From the NCBI GenBank assembly GCA_964591375.1, contig CAZQAU010000054.1:1-6139 (forward strand): a stretch of DNA of 6,139 bases, read 5' to 3'. The notes under the pieces were generated by a model that searched no databases, had not been told where the DNA came from, and saw only the letters and a program-made list of their open reading frames with translations. How positions within the stretch are numbered: position 1 is the first letter of the stretch; each line of letters opens with the position of its first letter. The position numbers and the translations under genes were made by a program. Positions 1 through 6,139 of this stretch are shown here, in pieces. Origin of the DNA: CAYYYG01 sp964591375. GTDB taxonomy: Bacteria > Patescibacteriota > Microgenomatia > UBA1406 > GWC2-37-13.

Positions 1-352
<352 letters not shown>

Positions 353-355
353 ATT

Positions 356-385
356 GTTGGGATTTCCCTTGCGGGATTTCCTAAC
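356..385 (-). other. 16S leader hairpin with GNRA loop
   Basis: On the minus strand, GTTAGGAAATCCC (385 to 373) and GGGAAATCCCAAC (368 to 356) form 13-nt arms with ten pairs and three mismatches. They enclose a GCAA tetraloop of the stable GNRA class. The hairpin ends about 4 nt before the mature 16S 5' end. It would sit in the precursor leader, where rRNA processing and folding signals normally lie. The repeated GGGATTTCC at 359-367 and 373-381 is part of the same structure. The function is inferred. The 3' trailer that might pair with this leader is outside the window. Confidence 0.5.
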
Positions 386-444
386 CCGATTACCGAACTA
401 AATAAAAAAATAAAACCAATGTATGTGCCTAGTTGTTAATGTGC

Positions 445-522
445 TCAAGCAAACTATATTGTATATAACGTTTTTTTAAAAAGCAACCGTAATTTAATCT
501 TGTTCTTATTAAATTTGCTTGA
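445..522. repeat. 9-bp inverted repeat flanking the rRNA promoter
   Basis: TCAAGCAAA at 445-453 is the exact reverse complement of TTTGCTTGA at 514-522. The two arms flank the predicted -35/-10 region, one just downstream of the expected start point and one about 30 bp upstream of the -35 box. This could be a paired protein-binding site or chance in AT-rich sequence. Nothing else in the window repeats the motif. Confidence 0.3.
458..486 (-). promoter_or_regulatory. Probable sigma70-type promoter of the rRNA operon
   Basis: The minus strand carries TTGCTT (486 to 481), an exact 17-nt spacer, then TACAAT (463 to 458). Transcription should start near 451, about 100 nt before the mature 16S end. 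The stretch just upstream of the -35 box is A/T-rich, like an UP element, which is common at rRNA promoters. A second AT-rich candidate (TATTAT near 525-531) has no good -35 box. The spacing and location support the call, but the -10 and -35 boxes are each imperfect. Confidence 0.5.
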
Positions 523-574
523 TATATAATACCTGAAAAAAATTAAAATGCATACTGTATTTTTTGAAGCGAAA

Positions 575-1582
575 TTATCGATACCCAACGAGCTTATACA
601 TCTGTTCCGGATTTTTATCCAAATACATTAGTCCATAAATAGTTGCATCTGCAAAATGTTCGGCTATATATGTGTCTATTTTTAGTTCTGTCGAAATAAA
701 TTTATCGATTCCAGATATGTTAGCCATATTGCCGGTCAAGGTTATTCCATTGTTAAATACTTCATCAGCAATTTCAGGTGGTGATACTTCAATTAGTTCT
801 TTTGCTGAATCAACTATAGTATTAATACTATTAAGGAGCGCTTCTTTAATATCACTCGTTTTAATACGAACAGATTTTGGCAGGCCCGTCTCAAGAGATT
901 TTCCCCTAACCATTGATGTCTTTTCTTCACCTACAAATGAAAGCAAATCAATTTTAAGATCTTCACATGTTCGTTCACCCAATGCTATTCCATGTTTTAA
1001 ATACATATAATTGCCTATCAGTTTGTTCATATGATCACCTGCATTTTTAAGTGTCTTCTGAACTACGATGCCGCCACCGCTTACAATGCTGAGTTCAATT
1101 AAACCAGCTCCCAGATCGATAATAAAACGTGGTTTATGTGAAAAAATATCAAATCCACAGCCAGCTGCTGTTGCTAACGATTTTTCAATTAGCAATACTG
1201 AGCTGCAGCCTGTCTTGATCAGTGCTTCTTCGACTGCTTTTTGTTCGATTTCAGTCGCAATTGCTGGTATACAGCTTAGGACATGAAAAGGTGGTTTAAC
1301 AAATTTATATTCAGCCAGATATGGCTGAACTGATTTATCCATAAATTTAGATACTAACGCAACTTCTGCATCAAAATCTGATAATATTCCATTAATTATT
1401 GGCCTGACGATACGTATAAAGTCAGGTGTTTTACCGACAATAGTCTTAGCTTCCTGTCCAAAAAAAATATATTCATGTATTTTCGAGTTATATCCAAGAT
1501 AAGTCGGTTCTTTTAATACTATTCCTTTATCTTTGATTGCAATACGGGTAAGATCTGTACCTAAATCAAAGTACAGTCTCAT
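575..1582 (-). CDS. mreB: Divergent MreB-like bacterial actin
   Basis: MreB is a cytoplasmic ATP-binding actin homologue. It forms membrane-bound filaments that guide cell-wall synthesis and set rod shape. From the ATG at 1582 the protein has 335 residues, the usual MreB length. The family order is complete: phosphate-1 region FDLGTDLT (5-12), KGIVLKEP (about 19-26), GKTP, RPIINGILSDFD, TEIEQKA (about 110-116), phosphate-2 region IDLGAGLIE (155-163), GERTCEDLK (from 202), GKSLETGLPK (227-236) and adenosine region GITLTGNMANISGID (279-293). Two motifs depart from typical MreB: DIGGGTTE has become DLGAGLIE, and LTGGG has become LTGNM. Nucleotide handling may therefore be altered, or this may be a paralogue. 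The frame is open upstream to 1651, and an ATG at 1636 would add a basic, partly amphipathic N-terminus. No Shine-Dalgarno is seen before 1582. The gene lies upstream of and co-oriented with the rRNA, with no convincing terminator between them. Confidence 0.88.
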   Translation of the reverse strand: MRLYFDLGTDLTRIAIKDKGIVLKEPTYLGYNSKIHEYIFFGQEAKTIVGKTPDFIRIVRPIINGILSDFDAEVALVSKFMDKSVQPYLAEYKFVKPPFHVLSCIPAIATEIEQKAVEEALIKTGCSSVLLIEKSLATAAGCGFDIFSHKPRFIIDLGAGLIELSIVSGGGIVVQKTLKNAGDHMNKLIGNYMYLKHGIALGERTCEDLKIDLLSFVGEEKTSMVRGKSLETGLPKSVRIKTSDIKEALLNSINTIVDSAKELIEVSPPEIADEVFNNGITLTGNMANISGIDKFISTELKIDTYIAEHFADATIYGLMYLDKNPEQMYKLVGYR

Positions 1583-1636
1583 AGTTGAAATAAAAGGTAG
1601 CTGGATTTTTTTTAGATTTTGGATAAAATTAACCAT
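1583..1636. promoter_or_regulatory. 54-bp divergent intergenic region (mreB-like / Wzy-family gene)
   Basis: This AT-rich spacer must hold both divergent promoters if the chosen starts are right. On the plus strand TAAAAT (1624-1629) lies 7 nt before the ATG at 1637. On the minus strand TTTTAT (1595 to 1590) lies 7 nt before the ATG at 1582. Neither has a good -35 box. Both spacings would give mRNAs that start almost at the start codon. The site is assigned by position rather than by strong motifs. Confidence 0.35.
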
Positions 1637-3984
1637 ATGCAAAAAAGTCAAAAACCAAAAGTCATTAGTTCTAAATTAGGTTCATTTGTGCGATTTCTAT
1701 ATTATCTACTATTTTTTGCTGCTCCGCTCATAATGTATTCGGGCACATCCGAGTTATTTGAGTTTAACAAAATGTTATTTATATATTCTATATCTGTTTT
1801 AGTTGGATTACTATGGCTTACTGAAATAATCCTATACGGGAAAAAAGTAATATTTAAAGCATTATATTTAGTCCCCTTATTATTATTTCTTGTTTCACAA
1901 ATATTATCTACAGTTTTCTCCATCGATGTACATACTTCCTTATTCGGTTATTACGGCAGATTTAACGGTGGGTTATTTTCCATTATAGCGTATATGGTAC
2001 TCTTTTATGTATTTATTCATTATTTTAATTTAAAAAATTTAGAAAGGCTTTTTAAAGTATCTTTAGTATCTTCGACTATTGTTATTGCATGGGGATTTCC
2101 GGGAAAGTTTGGATATGATTTATCTTGTAAATTATTTACCGGTCAGTTGAACAATAGCTGCTGGACAGATCAGTTTAGACCGTCGGAACGAATGTTCTCC
2201 ACACTGGGACAACCTAACTGGTTAGGGGCATATCTAGCTATCAATTTGTTTTTAGGACTCTATTTCCTTCTTAAAAATAAAAAAGATATGTTTTCATGGA
2301 ATAACATAATAGCCTGCAGTTATTTAGTATTAAATTTTGCTGCTATTCTTTTTACCAGATCTCGTTCAGCTCTTGGAGCAGTAGGTATCAGTTTTGTTAT
2401 TCTTCCTATTCTATTGTTACTTATAAAGCAAGAAAAGAAGTGGAAATTATATGATTTGAAAATTTACACAGCATTTTTGATTTTAATGTCTGTAAGTGTT
2501 GTTTTTTTTGGTACAGGAATCTCTCGAATTGATAATGCGATAGATAAGTTATTACTAAAATCCCCTACGAATATAACAACGCAGAAAAGTATAGATACAC
2601 TAAATGATCAGTTACAAAGTACATCTGCTGCCAAAATTCAGGCGCCAACCAACGTAACAGACTCTTTCGATATACGTAAAATTGTTTGGCGTGGTGCCAT
2701 AGATTTAGGTAACAAATATCCATTATTTGGGACAGGAGTGGAAACATTTGCCTATGCTTACTATTTTGCACGACCTGTAGAACATAATTTAACTTCAGAA
2801 TGGGATTTTCTCTATAATAAAGCTCACAATGAATTTCTAAACTATTTTGCTACCACCGGATATTTTGGACTTGTAACCTATACGCTGATGATAATTTCTG
2901 TTTTCTATGTGGGTTTGTTAAATATTTTTCAGTCAAAAAGGAATTCGTTGCTCATTACCTGTATTCTTGCATCCTATATAACAATACTTGTTACTAATTT
3001 TTTTGGATTTTCAACTACTACAGTAAATATTTTCTTTTATCTGATTTTAGGATTTATTATTATTTCACTTGAAGACGAAAATGAAAGTGTTTTGACTGCT
3101 ACGACAGTTACTTTAAGACGAAAGTTACTTATGATTATTCCCCTGCTACTCTCCTGCTATATTCTCTTATTCATATTTCAGTACTTTTTGGCTGATGTGC
3201 AATATAGCATTGCTGACCAACAGGCACGCAGTGGTAACTATCAAAAATCTGCTGAAACGTATAACAGTTTATTACAAATGCACTACGAACATGTTTATGA
3301 GGATAAGTTATCAAATGTTCTGGCTAATTTAGCGTATGTGGCTGCGTATCAAAAAGAAAAGAAAACATCTGATAATTTATTAAAGTTATCTGAATATTAT
3401 AATCAGAAAGCCATTTATGCNNNNNNNNNNNNNNNNNNNNNNNNNNNNNNNNNNNNNNNNNNNNNNNNNNNNNNNNNNNNNNNNNNNNNNNNNNNNNNNN
3501 NNNNNNNNNNNNNNNNNNNNCATCTGATAATTTATTAAAGTTATCTGAATATTATAATCAGAAAGCCATTTATGCATCATCTGGCAATATTAATTATTGG
3601 AAAACTACTGTTAAAAACGATTATTTGTTTTATCAAATTGAATTAAATACTGAATATATTAAAAGCGGTATTGAAAATTTAAAAAGAGCACGTCTTATTT
3701 CACCTACCGATCCTAAGTTACCTTATAGCGAGGCTTTGTTTTATTCACTACTTGAGGATGAAGAAAAAGAACAACAGATGAAGCAGGAATATCAGAATCT
3801 GTCTATTCAGTCAATCAATGACGCAATAAGGTTGAAATCTAATTACCGGGATTCTTATTTTTTAAAAGGCCAGTTGCTTAAAAAATATGGTAATCAGGTT
3901 GAAGCAAAAAAAGCATTCCAGTTTATACTTGATCACATTAATTCCACTGATGAGGAAGTATTGAAGGAATTAGGAAAAGTATAA
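1637..3984 (+). CDS. O-antigen polymerase/ligase-family (Wzy_C) membrane protein with C-terminal TPRs, interrupted by an assembly gap
   Basis: The family includes Wzy polymerases, WaaL ligases and PglL-type O-oligosaccharyltransferases, which act on lipid-linked glycans at the outer face of the cytoplasmic membrane. About a dozen hydrophobic segments are visible. Family signatures, numbered from the ATG at 1637, are STLGQPNWLGAYLA (188-201), FTRSRSALGAVG (239-250), a large external loop (about 293-405) with PLFGTGVETFAYAY, and AHNEFLNYFATTGYFGL, whose His397 fits the conserved loop histidine. The tail (from about 517) has TPR-like helices, including QARSGNYQKSAETYNSLLQM and a final repeat near 686-718. 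The N gap at 3421-3520 breaks the frame, but merging the identical 55-bp flanks removes 155 nt and gives an uninterrupted 730-residue protein. A TTG at 1619 is an alternative start; ATG is preferred. The glycan substrate cannot be read from sequence. The stop lies 4 bp from that of the convergent gene. Confidence 0.85.
3366..3420 (+). repeat. 55-bp sequence duplicated across the gap, left copy
   Basis: This stretch, from CATCTGATAA to CCATTTATGC, is identical to 3521-3575. It ends exactly at the first N. The match length and position fit the terminal k-mer overlap between two contigs that were joined as a scaffold without being merged. It is therefore probably not a biological repeat. Confidence 0.95.
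3421..3520. other. 100-N scaffold gap, probably spurious
   Basis: There are exactly 100 unknown bases, the conventional placeholder for a gap of unknown size. Because the 55 bp on both sides are identical and collapsing them restores the reading frame, the true missing length is probably zero. Predictions ending or starting inside this region, including an apparent TTG start at 3625, are artefacts of the gap. Confidence 0.95.
3521..3575 (+). repeat. 55-bp sequence duplicated across the gap, right copy
   Basis: This is identical to 3366-3420 and begins immediately after the last N. Read in the frame used downstream, it encodes SDNLLKLSEYYNQKAIY, the same residues as the left copy. The downstream frame is open from 3523 through 3984 with no stop. 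Confidence 0.95.
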
Positions 3985-3988
3985 AGTA

Positions 3989-4993
3989 TTACTGGAATGA
4001 TTGAGCAAATTTAATGATCTCAGTGTCTTTTATATAAAATCCATCAATAAATATAACTGTATTTTGTTTGGTGGGTATAACAATAACTTTTCTTGATTTT
4101 CCGTTTGCAAAATACGTTGTGTCTTTTTGTAGCGGTACATTAATCTTTTTGATTGGTATCTTCATTTCGGTTTTTTGTTTTATAAAATTTTCTACATTGA
4201 ATTTTGTATCTACTTTTGATTGTTTAACTAATATTAATCCACTCTTTCGTATCTGCATTATTTTTGATAAAGGAAAGTTTACATTAAACTCAACGGTTGT
4301 ATATGGAGGAGCAATGCCTTTTTTTATCGTAAAAAAATTAGTTTCATAGACTCTGCCATCAGGAAAATAATTAGGACGATATACAGGGTAATTAACTAGT
4401 TTTTGAATTCGCGGATAATCATAATCGCGTGTTTTGATTCTAAACTGTATATAGAATAAAAAAAAGATTGTTGGCAGACAGATTAAACTGAAAAAGAGTG
4501 CAATAAATATTCGAAATTTTTTTTTAATTGGTTTTCCCTCTTCTTCAAAAAGTCTGGTTCCAGCAATAAGTAAGATAAATAAAATAATTCCGCTAATCAG
4601 CGTATAATCTTTCCACCAAGGGCCGAATGTATGAAATGTAGTTGGTTCAATAATTATTTTGCCTATATACCACAGAGAGAATGGTACTACCAGAGAAAAT
4701 ATCAATCCAAGAAGCCAGCCAAGTGGCGATCGGTCTCTGATTTTTAATCCACAGTAGAAAAACAGTACGGAGCTAAGAGAAAATAGTACGGGAAGAAATA
4801 GAAAATAGAAATAAAACTCTAAGAAATAATATGTGGGTGCGTGAAATGAACCGACTGTTTTATCGAGTTTTAATAACGAAAGTAGAATAAGTATTGTTTT
4901 TAAGATAAATAAAGCCGATGTCGTATAAAAAATTCCTGATATAAAATTTATTTTACTCTGTTTTGATATTTTCATACCTTTCAATAATACCAT
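3989..4993 (-). CDS. Five-TM membrane protein with an extracytoplasmic DUF4367-like C-terminal domain
   Basis: I do not recognise a named family for the whole protein. The 334-residue product has five hydrophobic segments, at about 16-42, 54-82, 90-112, 131-148 and 160-183. Basic residues lie in the N-terminus (KISKQSK) and in the two loops predicted to be cytoplasmic (KIRDR; KPIKKKFR). This predicts an inside N-terminus and an outside C-terminus. Residues 185-334 form the exported domain: NYPVYRPNYFPDGRVY, then strand-like alternation, and an end reading VIFIDGFYIKDTEIIKFAQSF. That final pattern resembles the DUF4367/LolA-like ending in which a strand pair is followed by an 'eeliklAeS' helix. 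This is a pattern match by eye only. The gene starts 36 bp after the pseudopilin stop with no terminator between, so co-transcription is likely. A second ATG at 4975 has AAAGG only 1 nt upstream, too close for a normal ribosome site. Confidence 0.75.
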   Translation of the reverse strand: MVLLKGMKISKQSKINFISGIFYTTSALFILKTILILLSLLKLDKTVGSFHAPTYYFLEFYFYFLFLPVLFSLSSVLFFYCGLKIRDRSPLGWLLGLIFSLVVPFSLWYIGKIIIEPTTFHTFGPWWKDYTLISGIILFILLIAGTRLFEEEGKPIKKKFRIFIALFFSLICLPTIFFLFYIQFRIKTRDYDYPRIQKLVNYPVYRPNYFPDGRVYETNFFTIKKGIAPPYTTVEFNVNFPLSKIMQIRKSGLILVKQSKVDTKFNVENFIKQKTEMKIPIKKINVPLQKDTTYFANGKSRKVIVIPTKQNTVIFIDGFYIKDTEIIKFAQSFQ

Positions 4994-5029
4994 TTAGTGT
5001 TACTATTGAAAATAGATAGGGAAATATTA

Positions 5030-5617
5030 TTAGAGCAAAGTTAAATCTGTTCCTACTTCTACGAAGTCGTTATCATCTCCCCCCTCACTGGTGATTTTAT
5101 TCGCATTTGAAGTAGATTCCATCATAACACCGATTTCGTAATTACTGCCGCTGATGATTGCACGATATCGAGCAACCACATTGGCGGTTGTTGGAGGTGT
5201 TGCAGATGCGTCCGTAACAAAAGTTCTGGATACATTATTGTTGGGATCTAAAGGTACGGTATTACCATACTTGCAGACATCTATACCAAGCCATGTAGCG
5301 GTGCCGGAAGGACACGCGGGTTGATTGTTTTGTGCAGTAATACTCCCTGCAGTAGCTACATTACCTGCATTTCCTGTACTCGATATACCAGTGGCAGATC
5401 CAATGCCTGTGGCGGGTATAGCTCTCCCGTCATCTATATACTGCACAATCAGTACCTGAAGTGTTTTAATATCGGCCAGTCTCTTCGTATCTCTCGTTTT
5501 TTTTTGAGCCTCTAGTGGATTTATCGTAATAAGTAGTACTACCACTAATATTCCGAGTACTGCAATAACAAGTAGGAGTTCCATGAGAGTAAATCCTTTT
5601 AATGCGGTTTTCAACAT
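5030..5617 (-). CDS. Type IV pilin-like protein / pseudopilin (copy 1, complete)
   Basis: This 195-residue protein has a class III (prepilin) leader. A short basic MLKTALKG precedes the cleavage site Gly8|Phe9, followed by FTLMELLLVIAVLGILVVV. Glu at mature position 5, which is needed for pilus assembly, is Glu13 of the precursor. A prepilin peptidase would cut and methylate it, and the hydrophobic helix would pack in a pilus or type II-like pseudopilus. The globular part has INPLEAQKKTRDTKRLADIK (a typical helix after the TM), a Gly/Ala/Ser/Thr/Asn-rich stretch (about 66-98), two cysteines (102 and 115) that could form a disulfide, VPLDPNNN (121-128), and an Asp/Gly-rich end. It has its own promoter and lies directly upstream of the five-TM gene. 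A close paralogue lies upstream. Whether it is a major or minor subunit is unknown. Confidence 0.9.
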   Translation of the reverse strand: MLKTALKGFTLMELLLVIAVLGILVVVLLITINPLEAQKKTRDTKRLADIKTLQVLIVQYIDDGRAIPATGIGSATGISSTGNAGNVATAGSITAQNNQPACPSGTATWLGIDVCKYGNTVPLDPNNNVSRTFVTDASATPPTTANVVARYRAIISGSNYEIGVMMESTSNANKITSEGGDDNDFVEVGTDLTLL

Positions 5618-5625
5618 ATTGTTTT

Positions 5626-5654
5626 ATTATCAATAGAATTCTTTGTAAAGTCAA
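5626..5654 (-). promoter_or_regulatory. Sigma70-type promoter of pseudopilin copy 1
   Basis: The minus strand has TTGACT (5654 to 5649), an exact 17-nt spacer, then GATAAT (5631 to 5626). Each box matches the consensus at 5 of 6 positions. The ATG begins at 5617, only 8 nt after the -10 box. The expected transcription start is thus within about 1-3 nt of the start codon, and no Shine-Dalgarno is present. This suggests a leaderless or nearly leaderless mRNA. Confidence 0.65.
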
Positions 5655-5665
5655 GAGTTTATCGC

Positions 5666-5696
5666 AATAAAAAAGCCCATCTTCCGATGGGCTTTT
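5666..5696 (-). terminator. Intrinsic terminator of pseudopilin copy 2
   Basis: On the minus strand AAAAGCCCATC and GATGGGCTTTT pair perfectly (11 bp; GC-rich core 7 bp, 5675-5681 with 5686-5692). They enclose a GGAA tetraloop of the GNRA class and are followed by TTTTTTATT. The hairpin begins about 23 nt after the stop of the copy 2 gene. On the plus strand the T tract is shorter (TTTTGTT), so the site works best for minus-strand transcripts. Confidence 0.9.
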
Positions 5697-5719
5697 GTTA
5701 ATAAAGAAAAAGTGTCGTG

Positions 5720-6139
5720 TTAAAGCAATGTCAAACTACTACCAGTTTCGACAAAATCGTTATCATCTCCCCCGTCACTAGTAATTTTATTAGCATTTGA
5801 GGTGGACTCCATCATGACACCAATTTCATAATTACTACCACTGATGATTGCACGATATCGAGCAACCACATTGGCGGCTGTTGGAGGTGTTGTAGAAGCA
5901 TTCGTTACGAATGTGCGTGATACGTTGTTATTCGGATCAAGCGGCACTGTATTACCATATTTACATGTATCGATGCCTAACCAAGTTGCAGTGCCCGATG
6001 GACAGGCTGGCTGGTTGTTCTGAGCTGTAATGGTGCCAGCGGTGGCTACATTACCTGCACTACCAGTGCTTGAAATACCGTTTACAGAACCGATACCAGT
6101 GGCTGGAACTGCGTTTCCATCGTTGATAAACTGATCAAT
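5720..6139 (-). CDS. Type IV pilin-like protein / pseudopilin (copy 2, partial; N-terminus beyond the right edge)
   Basis: The frame is open from the TAA at 5720-5722 to the window edge, giving 139 C-terminal residues that begin IDQFINDGNAVPATG. It aligns without gaps to residues 57-195 of copy 1. By hand alignment 122 of 139 residues match (about 88%), including both cysteines, VPLDPNNN and the Asp/Gly-rich end. By analogy, the missing start would lie about 170 bp past the edge and encode the prepilin leader. A GTG at 5947 could be mistaken for a start but is internal. Many codon third positions differ from copy 1, so the duplication is not recent over most of its length. The gene ends in its own terminator. 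Confidence 0.88.
   Translation of the reverse strand: MDQFINDGNAVPATGIGSVNGISSTGSAGNVATAGTITAQNNQPACPSGTATWLGIDTCKYGNTVPLDPNNNVSRTFVTNASTTPPTAANVVARYRAIISGSNYEIGVMMESTSNANKITSDGGDDNDFVETGSSLTLL

Noticed and set aside
421..450. BoxA antitermination site in the rRNA leader
   Set aside because: The minus strand reads TGCTTGAGCACATTAACAA, which only partly resembles the TGCTCTTTRANNA consensus, and there is no accompanying boxB/boxC pattern.
511..535. Plus-strand promoter with a perfect TATAAT at 525-530
   Set aside because: The -35 options upstream (such as TTGTTC at 500-505) are badly spaced, and it would only transcribe antisense into the mreB-like gene. AT-rich sequence explains the match.
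533..567. Intrinsic terminator after the mreB-like gene
   Set aside because: The minus strand has a T7 run after AAAAT...ATTTT arms, but the stem is almost all A/T with a mismatch and would be very weak.
575..1582. PilM/FtsA-type actin instead of MreB
   Set aside because: The pilin genes nearby made this tempting, but GIVLKEP, GKTP, GERT and GKSLETGLPK are MreB landmarks in the right order and spacing.
3366..3575. Genuine direct repeat, coding tandem repeat or mobile-element target duplication
   Set aside because: Exact identity limited to the gap edges, the conventional 100-N filler and frame restoration on collapse all point to an assembly artefact.
3625..3984. Separate small TPR protein starting at TTG 3625
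   Set aside because: The frame is open upstream to the N gap, and merging the duplicated 55-mers joins it to the Wzy-family gene. It is the C-terminus of that gene.
5720..5947. Short 75-residue protein starting at GTG 5947
   Set aside because: The same frame continues without a stop to the window edge and matches pilin copy 1 throughout, so the GTG is an internal valine.

Overview
This window looks like AT-rich bacterial chromosome from an uncultivated lineage, most likely the Patescibacteria/CPR radiation. The 16S 5' domain is clearly bacterial but has unusual bases in conserved stretches, such as GCAGCAATCAGG where most bacteria have GCAGCAGTGGGG. The protein set (a divergent MreB, a Wzy/ligase-type membrane protein with C-terminal TPRs, and type IV pseudopilins with a KGFTLMELL leader) is typical of such genomes. 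All five visible stop codons are TAA, and no gene needs a recoded stop. The phylum is an inference. The 100-N run at 3421-3520 marks this as a draft assembly, probably from a metagenome.

Layout: 1-352 (minus) is the 5' part of a 16S rRNA gene, followed upstream by a leader hairpin and a sigma70-like promoter. 575-1582 (minus) encodes a divergent MreB-like actin. Divergent from it, 1637-3984 (plus) encodes a polytopic O-antigen polymerase/ligase-family protein with a TPR tail. This gene is split by the N gap, but the 55 bp on each side of the gap are identical. Collapsing that overlap restores a single 730-codon frame.

Converging on it with only 4 bp between the stop codons, 3989-4993 (minus) encodes a five-TM membrane protein with an extracytoplasmic domain. 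It lies 36 bp downstream of a pseudopilin gene (5030-5617, minus) that has its own promoter. A second pseudopilin gene, about 88% identical at protein level, runs off the right edge (5720 to beyond 6139, minus) and ends at a strong intrinsic terminator (about 5666-5696).

The genes share an envelope theme: a shape-determining actin, a surface-glycan polymerase or oligosaccharyltransferase, duplicated pilin-like proteins and an exported-domain membrane protein. No radically new system is visible. The best leads are the false assembly gap, the divergent MreB with degraded nucleotide-binding motifs, the pilin pair with a nearly identical patch, and hints of leaderless translation.
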